Below, piece after piece: positions 43,264-52,090 of a DNA stretch of 64,000 bases. The DNA is taken from the NCBI RefSeq assembly GCF_900105245.1, contig NZ_FNSZ01000001.1, positions 3,658,001 through 3,722,000 on the forward strand. Reading direction: 5' to 3'. Both the position numbers and the translations under genes were made by a program. The stretch comes from Streptomyces sp. 1222.5. GTDB lineage: Bacteria; Actinomycetota; Actinomycetes; Streptomycetales; Streptomycetaceae. Positions within the stretch are counted from its first letter, which is position 1. Every line of letters begins with the position of its first letter. The notes beneath the pieces were generated by a model, which was not told the DNA's origin, ran no database searches, and saw only the letters and a list, made by a program, of their open reading frames with translations.

Positions 43264-44351
43264 GAGTAGAGGTTCTCCGTGCTGACCTCGTGCACGTGGT
43301 CGTGGTCGTTTCCCGGCACGTGCGGGTCGGTGACCGGCAGGGAGGAGTCGGCCGACAGGTCCCAGCTGGAGGCGGACCGGTTGCGGGCGACCATCTCGGC
43401 GCCGAGCGCGGCCACCATCGCGCCGTTGTCCGTGCACAGCTTGGGGCGCGGGACGCGCAGCCGGATGCCGGCCGCCTCGCAGCGCTCCTGGGCGAGGGCG
43501 CGCAGCCGGGAGTTGGCGGCGACACCGCCACCGATCATCAGGTGGTCGACGCCCTCGTCCTTGCAGGCGCGGACGGCCTTGCGGGTCAGGACGTCGACGA
43601 CGGCCTCCTGGAAGGAGGCGGCCACGTCGCGCACCGGGACCTCCTCGCCGGCCGCGCGCTTCGCCTCGATCCAGCGGGCCACGGCGGTCTTCAGACCGGA
43701 GAAGGAGAAGTCGTACGCCGGGTCGCGGGGGCCGGTGAGGCCGCGCGGGAAGGCGATCGCCGCCGGGTCGCCCTCCTTGGCGTACCGGTCGATGACCGGG
43801 CCGCCGGGGAAGCCAAGGTTCAGCACGCGGGCGATCTTGTCGAACGCCTCGCCGGCCGCGTCGTCGATGGTCGCGCCCATCGGGCGGACGTCGGAGGTGA
43901 TGTCCTCGGACAGCAGCAGCGAGGAGTGGCCGCCGGAGACCAGCAGGGCCATCGTCGGCTCGGGCAGCGGGCCGTGCTCCAGCTGGTCGACGCAGATGTG
44001 GGAGGCGAGGTGGTTGACGCCGTAGAGGGGCTTGCCCAGGGCGTAGGCGTACGCCTTCGCCGCGGAGACGCCGACCAGCAGGGCGCCCGCGAGGCCCGGG
44101 CCCGCGGTCACCGCGATGCCGTCCAGGTCCTTGGCGGCGACCCCGGCCTCCTTCAGGGCGCGGTCGATGGTGGGGACCATCGCCTCCAGGTGCGCGCGGG
44201 AGGCCACTTCCGGTACGACACCGCCGAAGCGGGCGTGCTCGTCGACGCTGGAGGCGATGGCGTCCGCCAGCAGGGTGGTGCCGCGGACGATGCCGACGCC
44301 GGTCTCGTCGCAGGAGGTCTCGATGCCGAGGACGAGGGGTTCGTCAGTCAT
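43260..44351 (-). CDS. tsaD: tRNA N6-adenosine threonylcarbamoyltransferase TsaD
   Basis: Transfers the threonylcarbamoyl group to A37 of ANN-decoding tRNAs, with TsaB and TsaE. The 363 residues are of the ASKHA fold: GIETSCDETGVGIV, the metal-binding HLASHICVDQ, LLVSGGHSSLLL and the nucleotide loop GGGVAANSRLR. ATG 44351 lies eight bases inside the rimI gene; an upstream in-frame start would overlap more. Third gene of a tightly overlapping operon. Confidence 0.95.
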   Translation of the reverse strand: MTDEPLVLGIETSCDETGVGIVRGTTLLADAIASSVDEHARFGGVVPEVASRAHLEAMVPTIDRALKEAGVAAKDLDGIAVTAGPGLAGALLVGVSAAKAYAYALGKPLYGVNHLASHICVDQLEHGPLPEPTMALLVSGGHSSLLLSEDITSDVRPMGATIDDAAGEAFDKIARVLNLGFPGGPVIDRYAKEGDPAAIAFPRGLTGPRDPAYDFSFSGLKTAVARWIEAKRAAGEEVPVRDVAASFQEAVVDVLTRKAVRACKDEGVDHLMIGGGVAANSRLRALAQERCEAAGIRLRVPRPKLCTDNGAMVAALGAEMVARNRSASSWDLSADSSLPVTDPHVPGNDHDHVHEVSTENLYS

Positions 44352-44874
44352 TGCTCTCGGTTCCTTGTACGGGGGGAGCATCCGCGGCGGGGCCGCCGGC
44401 GGATGCGGTGGTCAGACGCATGACCAGGGCGTCCACGTTGCCCGGCTGGTAGTAGCCGCGCCGCACGCCGATCGGCTCGAAACCGAAGCGCTCGTACAGC
44501 TTCTGGGCGCGGACGTTGTCGACCCGGCATTCGAGCAGCACCTCGTGGCACTCGAACGCGGTCGCCGCGCGCAGCAGCTCGTCGAGCAGGCGCCGGCCGA
44601 GGCCGGTGCCCTGCTCGTCGCGGGCCACGGCGATGGTCTGGACGTCGGCCTGCTCGCCGGAGGCGACGAGACCCGCGTAGCCGACGATGCGGCCCTCGGT
44701 CTCGGCCACGAGATAGCGCCGGGTGGCCTCGGAGCCCCGGGCGTGGGCCAGTTCGGACCAGAACATGCCCCGGGACCAGGCGTCCTCGGGGAACAGGTCC
44801 TTCTCCAGCTCCAGGACCGGGTCGATGTCCCACCAGCGCATCTCGCGCAGTACGGGGTTTGCCGGTGCCGTCAC
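44344..44874 (-). CDS. rimI: ribosomal-protein-alanine N-acetyltransferase RimI
   Basis: GNAT acetyltransferase of 176 residues, acetylating protein N-termini (ribosomal S18 in enteric bacteria). The acetyl-CoA site is VARDEQGTGLGRRLLDELL, and the region RVDNVRAQKLYERFGFEPIGVRRGYY is typical of RimI. GTG 44874 overlaps the tsaB stop by four bases. The last 15 residues (AADAPPVQGTESND) are a nonconserved tail. The constant grouping of rimI with tsaB and tsaD is well known though unexplained. Confidence 0.93.
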   Translation of the reverse strand: MTAPANPVLREMRWWDIDPVLELEKDLFPEDAWSRGMFWSELAHARGSEATRRYLVAETEGRIVGYAGLVASGEQADVQTIAVARDEQGTGLGRRLLDELLRAATAFECHEVLLECRVDNVRAQKLYERFGFEPIGVRRGYYQPGNVDALVMRLTTASAGGPAADAPPVQGTESND

Positions 44875-45527
44875 TTGGGGGTGACCACCTTGTAGTTCTT
44901 GGGGACCTGGGCGTCCGGACGGCGCAGGTACAGCGGCCGGGGCGCCGGGAGTTCCTCGCCCGCGGCCAGCCTCCGGGCGGCGAGCGAGGCGAGGGCCGCG
45001 GCGGACACGTGCTCGGGCTCGTGGGCGCTCGGGAACGTGTCCGGGTAGAGCAGCGCGCCCGCACCGACCGCCGGGAGCCCCGCGACCTGCTCGGCGATGT
45101 CGGCCGGCCGGTCGACGGCGGGGTCGGTGAGCCGGGTGCGGGAGTCGGCGTACTTCGCCCAGTAGACCTCCTTGCGCCGGGCGTCGGTCGCCACGACGAA
45201 GGGGCCCTTCTCGATGTCGGCGGCGTAGGCCAGCGCGTCCAGCGTGCACAGGCCGTGCACCGGGACCCCGAGCGCGAGGCCGAAGGTGTCGGCGGTCATC
45301 AGACCGACCCGCAGGCCGGTGTAGGGGCCGGGGCCGGTGCCGACGACGATCGCGGTGACCGCCTCCAGCTTCAGCCCGGCTTCGGCGAGCACACGGTCGA
45401 CGGCCGGCAGCAGCAGCTCTCCGTGCCGGCGCGCGTCCACCTGGCTCGACGAGGCGATGACGTCCGTGCCGTCGTGCAGCGCGACGGTGACGGCGGGTGT
45501 GGCGGTATCCAGAGCGAGCAAGAGCAC
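44871..45527 (-). CDS. tsaB: tRNA threonylcarbamoyladenosine biosynthesis protein TsaB
   Basis: Scaffold partner of TsaD, 218 residues. It has the N-terminal half of the ASKHA fold, with LLLALDTATPAVTVAL, ARRHGELLLPAVDRVLAEAGL and GTGPGPYTGLRVGLM; the metal-binding histidines of TsaD are absent, as expected. First gene of the operon tsaB-rimI-tsaD-ABM, all joined by 4- to 8-base overlaps. Divergent from a secreted-protein gene, with both promoters in about 110 bp. Confidence 0.93.
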   Translation of the reverse strand: MLLLALDTATPAVTVALHDGTDVIASSSQVDARRHGELLLPAVDRVLAEAGLKLEAVTAIVVGTGPGPYTGLRVGLMTADTFGLALGVPVHGLCTLDALAYAADIEKGPFVVATDARRKEVYWAKYADSRTRLTDPAVDRPADIAEQVAGLPAVGAGALLYPDTFPSAHEPEHVSAAALASLAARRLAAGEELPAPRPLYLRRPDAQVPKNYKVVTPK

Positions 45528-45640
45528 GCGAACAGCCTACGGCTCCCGCGGCTCGGGCATCGCCGTCCCGGTCGTACGGTCACCGACTGCTACGGTCTGT
45601 ACGAAGTACGACATATCGCACGAGACGGAGGTGGGCGCAC

Positions 45641-46201
45641 GTGGCCGGGACCAGCTCGGGAATCGTGGCCGGCCTGACCGCGGCGGCGCTCGGAGCGGTC
45701 GGTTTCCTCGCCTACCGCGCCCAGGCGACCGTCCCGGCGGGTCTGGCCGGCCGGCCCGGAGCGAGCGCCTCCGCCGCGGCGCCGGCCGCGAAGGCGCCCC
45801 GGGACCGCCGTAACCCGACCGCCCTGCCGACGGCGTCCGGCAAGGGTGAACGGGTCGTGTACTCGGTGGACGACGACCGGGTCTGGCTGGTCGAGGAGCA
45901 CGAGCACGTGGCACGCACCTTCCGGGTACGGCCCGGCAGCATGGACCCCGCGGTGGGCACGTACTGGGTGTCGTCCCGCTCGAACGCGGCCACCGGCACC
46001 GACGGCGCGCCGGTCGAGCACATCGTGCGGTTCTCCAGCGTGGACGGCGTGGCGATCGGGTTCAGCGCGGCCGTCGGCGACGGCGCGCAGACGGCGGTCG
46101 ACCCGGCCGTGAAGACCGGCGGCATCCGGGAGGACCGGGCCGACGGGACCGCGATGTGGAACTTCGCGACGATCGGCGTGAAGGTGGTCGTGATCCGCTA
46201 G
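45641..46201 (+). CDS. exported or membrane-anchored protein, possible degenerate L,D-transpeptidase-like fold
   Basis: Protein of 186 residues from GTG 45641 behind GGAGGTG. An N-terminal helix (GIVAGLTAAALGAVGFLAYRA) anchors or exports it, and a Pro/Ala-rich linker follows. The outer domain (VVYSVDDDRVWLVEEHEHVARTFRV, PAVGTYWVSSRS, EHIVRFSSVDGVAIGFSA) recalls the strand pattern of YkuD catalytic domains. It lacks the HxGxx and SxGCxR active-site motifs entirely. So it would be a non-enzymatic relative, if related at all. Function unknown. Confidence 0.75.
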   Translation: MAGTSSGIVAGLTAAALGAVGFLAYRAQATVPAGLAGRPGASASAAAPAAKAPRDRRNPTALPTASGKGERVVYSVDDDRVWLVEEHEHVARTFRVRPGSMDPAVGTYWVSSRSNAATGTDGAPVEHIVRFSSVDGVAIGFSAAVGDGAQTAVDPAVKTGGIREDRADGTAMWNFATIGVKVVVIR

Positions 46202-46230
46202 GGCCGGTCGCCGGATCCGGTCGGCGGGCC

Positions 46231-46404
46231 CTAGGCGGCCTCGCGCCGCTCCGGGGCGGCGCCAGCGGCCGTCTGGGCCGTCTCCGGGGCCCGCGGTGGT
46301 GTGGAGACCGCGGCCGCGGCCGCGCACGAGGCCAGCAGATCGCGCATGGACATCCCGGCGGGCAGGGCCGGGCGGGACTGCTTCGCGGGGCGGTGAGCGG
46401 TCAT
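46231..46404 (-). CDS. 57-residue small protein under an iron-box-like operator
   Basis: Short reading frame starting MTAHRPAKQSRPALPAGMSM. ATG 46404 has a near-perfect AGGAGG ribosome site seven bases upstream. The middle, RDLLASCAAAAAVS, has one Cys and an Ala-rich patch; the C-terminus is Pro/Ala/Glu/Arg-rich. There is no membrane helix and no known domain. Its leader carries a palindrome resembling the DmdR/IdeR iron box. It may be an iron-responsive small protein or a leader peptide. Evidence that it is translated rests on the ribosome site and operator alone. Confidence 0.6.
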   Translation of the reverse strand: MTAHRPAKQSRPALPAGMSMRDLLASCAAAAAVSTPPRAPETAQTAAGAAPERREAA

Positions 46405-46432
46405 GGACGCCTCCTGAGCTGCGGGGGCGGGC

Positions 46433-46454
46433 GTAGTTAGGCAAACCTAACTAC
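46433..46454 (-). promoter_or_regulatory. iron-box-like palindrome (DmdR/IdeR type)
   Basis: Arms GTAGTTAGG and CCTAACTAC, perfect 9-bp complements, are separated by CAAA. The core TTAGGCAAACCTAA matches 13 of 14 positions of the right part of the iron-box consensus TTAGGTTAGGCTAACCTAA. It ends 29 bp before the small ORF start, suitably placed for iron-dependent repression. Confidence 0.65.
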
Positions 46455-46534
46455 CGGCTGGACACCATGTGACCACGCCCGGGACGTCCTGCGCAATATG
46501 TTGCCGACGGCATGTCGGAAAGCCGTCGGGCGGT

Positions 46535-47047
46535 TCAGGCCGCGAGGGTCTCCAGGCCGCTGTCCGCCCACCGCCGCCCGAGCCCGGTCAGCGTCACGTG
46601 CCGCGCCTCGTCCGTGGTGTCCCCGACGGCCCGGTGGATGACGACCTGCAGCCGGTCCTCGGTCAGCTCCTCGACCTTGCCCTCGCCCCACTCCACGACG
46701 ATCACCGAGTCGGTCAGCGAGACGTCGAGGTCCAGGTCCTCCATCTCGTCCAGGCCTCCGCCGAGCCGGTAGGCGTCCACGTGGACCAGGGGCGGTCCGT
46801 CACCGAGGGAGGGGTGCACGCGCGCGATGACGAAGGTCGGCGAGGTGACCGCGCCGCGCACGCCGAGCCCCTCGCCGAGGCCCCGGGTCAGCGTGGTCTT
46901 GCCCGCGCCGAGCTCCCCGCTGAGCATCACCAGGTCGCCCGCGCGCAGCAGCTTGGCGAGGCGGCGGCCCAGCTCCCGCATCTGCTCGGGAGAGGTGATG
47001 GTCAGCCGGGTCTCAGCGGTGTCGTGCGGTGCGGCAGTAGCTTCCAT
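46535..47047 (-). CDS. tsaE: tRNA threonylcarbamoyladenosine biosynthesis ATPase TsaE
   Basis: P-loop ATPase of 170 residues that drives the TsaB-TsaD t6A cycle. The Walker A motif is GELGAGKTTLTRGL; SPTFVIARVH and HVDAYRL are the family signatures. VIVVEWGEG is the Walker-B-like strand. ATG 47047 is preferred over GTG 47053; the two differ by two residues. Separated from tsaBD by the small iron-box ORF and a divergent gene, as part of a second minus-strand run with alr. Confidence 0.93.
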   Translation of the reverse strand: MEATAAPHDTAETRLTITSPEQMRELGRRLAKLLRAGDLVMLSGELGAGKTTLTRGLGEGLGVRGAVTSPTFVIARVHPSLGDGPPLVHVDAYRLGGGLDEMEDLDLDVSLTDSVIVVEWGEGKVEELTEDRLQVVIHRAVGDTTDEARHVTLTGLGRRWADSGLETLAA

Positions 47048-47136
47048 CGTCACTCACTTGCAGTAGTACACGGATGAGGTCCCGCGGGGGACCGGTCCGG
47101 GCCGGACCGCGGCCGTAGGGCCGGTGGCCGCTCCCT

Positions 47137-48384
47137 CTAGGAGGAGGCGGAGTCACAGCCACTTACGGTAGCCGGAAGCGGCACGGCGCCGGCACGGGCG
47201 AGCAGATCGGCGAGGCGGTCTATGACCACTTCGGGGTGTTCCAGCATCACCAGGTGCCCGGCGTCCGGCACGAGCACCAGCTCCGCTTCGGGGAGCAGAT
47301 CGGCGATGGCCTCGCTGTGCTCGCTCGGGGTGACCAGGTCCTGCACGCCGGCCAGCACGAGCACGGGCATGCTGCGGAAGTGGGCGAGAGCCTCGGTCTT
47401 GTCGTGGTCGGAGAAGGCCGGGTAGAACTCGGCGACCACGTCGATCGGCGTGGACTCGATCATCCGTTCGGCGAACCGCTCGACGGCCGGGTCGACGTCC
47501 CGCCCCGCGAACGAGTACCGCTTGATGATCCCGGCGAACAGGTCGGCGGTGGCCCGGCGCCCCTTCTCCACCAGTTCCGCCTGCTGCCCGAGCGCCTTCA
47601 GCACTCCGGGGAGGATGCGGCGCACCGCGTTGACGCCGGCCAGCGGCAGGCCGAAGTTGACCTCGCCGAGCCGTCCGGACGAGGTCCCCACGAGGGCGGT
47701 CGCGACGACCCGGTCCCGGATCAGCTCCGGGTACTGGGCGGCGAGGGCCATCACGGTCATCCCGCCCATCGAGTGGCCGACGAGCACGACCGGGCCGTCC
47801 GGTACGGCGGCGTCGAGGACGGCCTTCAGATCGCGGCCGAGCTGGTCGATGGTGACCGGCACCCGGTCGCGGGTCTGGGCCGCGCCCCGCCCCGAGCGTC
47901 CATGGCTGCGCTGGTCCCAGTGCACGGTACGGACGACCCCGCGCAGGGCGGCCCGCTGGAAGTGCCAAGAGTCCTGGCTGAGGCAGTAGCCGTGGCAGAA
48001 GACGACGGTGACGGGGGCGGGCGCCTTGCGCCCGAAGAGCCGGCGGCGGCGCGGGGAGGGGGTCGGCCCGGGTTCCGGCTCGGTCTCGTCGACCTCGTAG
48101 TACAGCTCGGTGCCGTCGTCGGCGTACGCCTTGCCCGGGGTGCCGCGCAGGGTGCCGTAGGGGCCGGTCGAATCCAGTGCCAGCCGGGCCTTGCGCCGCA
48201 TCCCGCGGCCGACCGTCATCCGCTCGATGGCGACACCGGCCGCCGCGCCCGCGGCGAGCACGCCTATCGCGGCGCCGGCGATGCCGGTCGCCCTGCGCCA
48301 GCTCCCGGCCGTCGCCCCCGCGGCGGAGGCGACGGCCGCCGAGGCGAGGACGTCCGCCACTGCCTCCGCACTGCTCTCGCTCAC
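47137..48384 (-). CDS. alpha/beta-fold hydrolase with N-terminal membrane segment
   Basis: Hydrolase of 415 residues from GTG 48384 behind GAGGAG. A hydrophobic N-terminus (IAGAAIGVLAAGAAAGVAI) anchors it. The catalytic domain has FCHGYCLSQDSWHFQ (oxyanion region), DQRSHGRS and the nucleophile serine in GHSMGG. Then come LVLAGVQDLVTP with the acid and DAGHLVMLEHPE with the histidine. The substrate is unknown; it lies regularly between alr and tsaE in Streptomyces as I recall. A Pro/Arg-rich loop (TPSPRRRRLFGRK) interrupts the early part. Confidence 0.87.
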   Translation of the reverse strand: MSESSAEAVADVLASAAVASAAGATAGSWRRATGIAGAAIGVLAAGAAAGVAIERMTVGRGMRRKARLALDSTGPYGTLRGTPGKAYADDGTELYYEVDETEPEPGPTPSPRRRRLFGRKAPAPVTVVFCHGYCLSQDSWHFQRAALRGVVRTVHWDQRSHGRSGRGAAQTRDRVPVTIDQLGRDLKAVLDAAVPDGPVVLVGHSMGGMTVMALAAQYPELIRDRVVATALVGTSSGRLGEVNFGLPLAGVNAVRRILPGVLKALGQQAELVEKGRRATADLFAGIIKRYSFAGRDVDPAVERFAERMIESTPIDVVAEFYPAFSDHDKTEALAHFRSMPVLVLAGVQDLVTPSEHSEAIADLLPEAELVLVPDAGHLVMLEHPEVVIDRLADLLARAGAVPLPATVSGCDSASS

Positions 48385-48494
48385 GTACCGCTCCTCTTCG
48401 CCGTACTGCAGTTCGCCTGTTGGGTGAAACGGGTGAGGCCCCTGTGGTGCCCGAGTGCCGGAGTCACCCGAGGGACCCGTCGCTCCGGGACGGG

Positions 48495-49661
48495 TTACCC
48501 GAGTTCTTCCCCGTTCACATAGACGCGCGGAACCCGCGTTCCGATGCGTGTGACGATTTCGTACGCGATCGTGCCGCAGGCCTGCGCCCAGTCCTCGGCG
48601 GTGGGTTCGCCGCGGTCGCCGGGGCCGAACAGCACGGCCTCGCTGCCCACCGCGGGCTCGTCGCCGCCGAGGTCCACCACGAACTGGTCCATGGCGACCC
48701 GCCCGGCGACCGTCCGCCACTTGCCGTCGACCAGCACCGGCCCGGTGCCCGAGGCGTGCCGCGGGATGCCGTCCGCGTAGCCGACCGGCACGAGGCCGAG
48801 GGTGGTCTCGCCGGGAGTGACGTAGTGGTGGCCGTAGCTGACGCCGTGTTCGCCCGGGACGTGCTTGACCAGGGCCAGCGAGGCGCTGAGCGTCATCACC
48901 GGGCGCAGCCCGAAGTCGGCCGGGGTGCCCAGCTCCGGGCTGGGCGAGATGCCGTACATCGCGATGCCCGTGCGGACGAGGTCGAAGTGGGTCTCGGGCA
49001 GGGTGAGCGTGGCGGGCGAGTTGGCGATGTGCCGCACCTCGGGACGCAGGCCCTGCTCCTCGGCGTGGGCGAGCATCTCCCGGAAGCGGTCGAGCTGGTC
49101 GGCGACGGAGGGGTGCCCCGGCTCGTCGGCGCAGGCGAAGTGGGACCACAGACCGGTGACGCGGACCAGTCGGTCGTCCTCGGCCCGCCGGGCCTCGGCG
49201 ACGAGTTCGGGCCAGTCGGCCGGCTGACAGCCGTTGCGTCCGAGTCCGGTGTCCGCCTTGAGCTGCACGCGTGCGGTCCGGCCGGCCTGCCGGGCCGCCT
49301 CGACGGCCTCCCGCAGGGCCCACAGCCCGCTCACGGAGACGTCGATGTCGGCCTCGATCGCCTGCCGCCAGGGGCCGCCCGGCACCCACAGCCAGCACAG
49401 CATCCGGCCCGGCAGGCCGGCCGAGCGCAGCGCGAGCGCCTCCTCGGGCGTGGCGGTGCCGAGCCAGTCCGCCCCCGCGGCGAGGGCCGCGCGGGCGCAC
49501 GGCACCGCGCCGTGGCCGTATCCGTCGGACTTGACGACGGCCATCAGGGCCGCGCCCCGCGTACGGGCGCGCAGCGCCCGCACGTTGGCGCGCAGGGCGC
49601 CCAGGTCGATCTCGGCGCGGGCGCGCAGGGGGGCGGTAGGCACAGCTGCAGTCTCAGTCAT
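48495..49661 (-). CDS. alr: alanine racemase
   Basis: PLP enzyme making D-alanine for peptidoglycan, 388 residues, cytosolic dimer. The PLP lysine is K44 in AVVKSDGYGHGA. The catalytic tyrosine of the C-terminal domain lies in GVSYGHHYV, and the second signature is AGRVAMDQFVVDLG. The last segment (RIGTRVPRVYVNG) is the usual end. Transcribed toward the hydrolase and tsaE, with nnrD upstream beyond 514 bp. Confidence 0.95.
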   Translation of the reverse strand: MTETAAVPTAPLRARAEIDLGALRANVRALRARTRGAALMAVVKSDGYGHGAVPCARAALAAGADWLGTATPEEALALRSAGLPGRMLCWLWVPGGPWRQAIEADIDVSVSGLWALREAVEAARQAGRTARVQLKADTGLGRNGCQPADWPELVAEARRAEDDRLVRVTGLWSHFACADEPGHPSVADQLDRFREMLAHAEEQGLRPEVRHIANSPATLTLPETHFDLVRTGIAMYGISPSPELGTPADFGLRPVMTLSASLALVKHVPGEHGVSYGHHYVTPGETTLGLVPVGYADGIPRHASGTGPVLVDGKWRTVAGRVAMDQFVVDLGGDEPAVGSEAVLFGPGDRGEPTAEDWAQACGTIAYEIVTRIGTRVPRVYVNGEELG

Positions 49662-50175
49662 GGCGCCCCCAGTCTCTCAGAGGGCCGTGCGGGCCCCCGG
49701 TGCCGTGTCAGGTACCCGGCCTCCGCCCGCGCACGGAGAGGTGGTCGCCCTTCGTGAGCACGGGTGCTTTCCGGCGGGGTGCGGGGCGGTCCGTGGCGGG
49801 ACGCGCATGCCGCCGGCCGCACGTCACCTCGACGGCGGCGGCCGGCCGGGCGTGTCGGTCCGCCGGGGCCGCGCGGGGCCGGGACCGGCGCCGGGTACCG
49901 CGCACCGGGCCGCATGCCGGTGCGGGGCGCGCGGGGCTGCCCGCCGAGACCGTCGCCGGCGGCCCGGTCACCGCGGTGGCGAGCGGTGCCGCGGCGGACC
50001 GGTGTGCGGTGCGTCCGCCGATCACGCGGTCGGCCGAACGCGCGGCCCCTCCCGATCGGCGGTGCCGCGCGGAAGGGGCGCCCGTGGGACCAGGGGCCCC
50101 GCCGAGCCGGGCGCGTTCCGCCCGCCCGCGCACGCGGGGCGCCCCCGGCGCGGGGGAACCACCGGTCCCACGCGG
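49662..50175. other. 514-bp gap between alr and nnrD, no gene; terminator-like inverted repeat
   Basis: Open frames here are Arg/Pro/Ala-rich shadows. The arms CGTGGGACC (50083-50091) and GGTCCCACG (50164-50172) are perfect 9-bp complements lying next to the nnrD stop. The sequence between them can also pair through GGGGCGCCC-like blocks, giving a large structured transcript end. The alr promoter must lie near 49700, but I could not identify it. Confidence 0.5.
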
Positions 50176-51606
50176 TCAGTCGTACACGTCCCGCCACGCC
50201 TCCGGGATCCGCGCGGCGACGTCGTGCGCCCCCGCGGGCGCCCCGTCCGCCGCGAACCTCCCGGCGAGTCCGTGCAGATGGGCGGCCGCGCTCCCGGCGT
50301 CCCGCGCGGCGAGTCCCGCCGCCAGCAGCGATCCGGCGAGCCCCGACAGCACGTCGCCGCTCCCCGCCGTGGCCAGCCAGGGCGTCCCCGTCGCGTTGAC
50401 CCGGACGGCACCGCCCCCGTCGTCGGCCACCAGCGTCGTCGAACCCTTGAGCAGCACGGTCGCCCGGTACGCCGCCGCCAACTCCCGCGCCGCGGCCAGC
50501 CGGGCGCCCTCGACCTCCTCCCGCCGCACCCCCAGCAGCGCGGCGGCCTCCCCCGCGTGCGGCGTCATCAGCGTCGGCGCGGTACGCCCGCGCACCGCGT
50601 CCCGCTCGGCCAGCCGCAGCCCGTCCGCGTCGAGCAGGACCGGCACGTCGGCCGCCAGCACCTGCGCGACGGTCGCCGCGTCGTCGCCCGCTCCGGGCCC
50701 GACCACCCAGGCCTGCACCCGCCCGGCCCTGGCGGGGCCGGCGTCGGAGACGAGCGTCTCGGGGAAGCGCGCGATGACCGCGTCCCCGGCGGGCCCGACG
50801 TACCGAACGGCTCCCGCGCCGCCCCGCAGCGCCCCGGAGACGGCGAGCACCGCGGCCCCCGGGTACCGCGCGGACCCGGCGGCGATGCCCACGACACCCC
50901 GCCGGTACTTGTCGCTCTCCGCCGCGGGCGACGGCAGCAGCCGCGCCACGTCGGCGTGCTGCAGGGCTTCCAGTTCGCCCTCGCCGGGCAACTCCAGCCC
51001 GATGTCGACGAGTCGCACGATCCCGGCGTACTCGCGCGCCGGGTCGATCAGCAGGCCCGGTTTGTACGTGCCGAACGTGACCGTGAGATCCGCCCGGACC
51101 GCGGCCCCCCGGACCTCTCCGGTGTCCGCCTCGACGCCGCTGGGCAGGTCCACCGCCACCACGGCGGCCCGGGACCGGTCCGCCAGGTCCGCGAGCCGTT
51201 CGGCGTCGGGGCGCAGCCCGCCCTTGCCGCCGATCCCGACGATCCCGTCCATCACGAGGTCGGCCCGCGCGATCGGCTCCTCGGCGTCGTCGGCCCCGGT
51301 GACCCGGCCGCCCGCCCGCCGCAGCGCGCCGAGCCCGCCGACGTGGGCCCGTCCGGGCGCGAGCAGCACGGCCGTCACGCCGGCTCCGCGCCGGGCCAGC
51401 CGTGCCCCGGCGTACAGGGCGTCCCCGCCGTTGTCGCCGCTGCCGACGAGCAGCACCACCCGGCTGCCGTACACCCGGCCGAGCAGATCCGCGCAGGCGG
51501 CGGCCAGTCCGGCGGCGGCCCGCTGCATCAGCGCGCCGTCCGGCAGTCGCGCCATCAGGGCCCGTTCGGCCGCCCTCACCGTCTCCACGCTGTACGCAGT
51601 ACGCAT
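50176..51606 (-). CDS. nnrD: bifunctional NAD(P)H-hydrate epimerase / ADP-dependent dehydratase
   Basis: Repairs damaged (hydrated) NAD(P)H. The 476 residues join two domains. The N-terminal YjeF epimerase domain has LLVGSGDNGGDALYAGARL, VMDGIVGIGGKG and VDLPSGVEADTG. The C-terminal ribokinase-like dehydratase domain has PTLMTPHAGEAAALLG and the nucleotide site ATAGSGDVLSGLAGSLLA. Both active sites look intact. It lies 44 bp after acpS on the same strand, probably as one operon. Confidence 0.94.
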   Translation of the reverse strand: MRTAYSVETVRAAERALMARLPDGALMQRAAAGLAAACADLLGRVYGSRVVLLVGSGDNGGDALYAGARLARRGAGVTAVLLAPGRAHVGGLGALRRAGGRVTGADDAEEPIARADLVMDGIVGIGGKGGLRPDAERLADLADRSRAAVVAVDLPSGVEADTGEVRGAAVRADLTVTFGTYKPGLLIDPAREYAGIVRLVDIGLELPGEGELEALQHADVARLLPSPAAESDKYRRGVVGIAAGSARYPGAAVLAVSGALRGGAGAVRYVGPAGDAVIARFPETLVSDAGPARAGRVQAWVVGPGAGDDAATVAQVLAADVPVLLDADGLRLAERDAVRGRTAPTLMTPHAGEAAALLGVRREEVEGARLAAARELAAAYRATVLLKGSTTLVADDGGGAVRVNATGTPWLATAGSGDVLSGLAGSLLAAGLAARDAGSAAAHLHGLAGRFAADGAPAGAHDVAARIPEAWRDVYD

Positions 51607-51650
51607 GGCACCGAGTCTGCCCCGCACCCCCCACCCCCCACACCCGGGGC

Positions 51651-52022
51651 TCACCCCTCGGCGACCACCACGGCCGAGGCCACGCCCGCGTCGTGGCTCA
51701 GGGAGACGTGCCAGGCCCGCACGCCCAGCTCCGCGGCCCGCGCGGCGACGGTCCCCTTCACCCGCAACCGCGGCTGCCCGCTGTCCTCGACGTACACCTC
51801 GGCGTCGGTCCAGTGCAGTCCCGCCGGCGCCCCCAGGGCCTTGGCCAGCGCCTCCTTGGCGGCGAACCGGGCCGCGAGCGAGGCGATGCCCCGCCGCTCC
51901 CCACTGGGGAGCAGCAGTTCCCGTTCCACGAACAGCCGGTCGGCCAGGCCGGGCGTGCGCTCCAACGACGCCCGGAACCGGTCGATCTCGGCGACGTCGA
52001 TCCCGACTCCGATGATGCTCAT
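51651..52022 (-). CDS. acpS: holo-[acyl-carrier-protein] synthase
   Basis: Transfers 4'-phosphopantetheine from CoA to acyl carrier proteins of fatty acid, and often polyketide, synthesis. The 123 residues are full length for the trimeric AcpS type. The Mg-binding Asp is in GVGIDVAEIDRF and the Glu in RFAAKEALAKALG; HVSLSHD is near the end. First gene of acpS-nnrD, divergent from an SDR gene. Confidence 0.95.
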   Translation of the reverse strand: MSIIGVGIDVAEIDRFRASLERTPGLADRLFVERELLLPSGERRGIASLAARFAAKEALAKALGAPAGLHWTDAEVYVEDSGQPRLRVKGTVAARAAELGVRAWHVSLSHDAGVASAVVVAEG

Positions 52023-52090
52023 GCCGCGCAGCCTACGGTCACGGCCGGGTGCCGGACGGCGGGTCGGCCCGTGCCGTCTACGCTCCGGTC

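Noticed and set aside
43264..43437. Longer start for the small ABM-like protein
   Set aside because: The extension lies inside tsaD. GTG 43263 gives a proper domain start and the same 4-base overlap used elsewhere in the operon.
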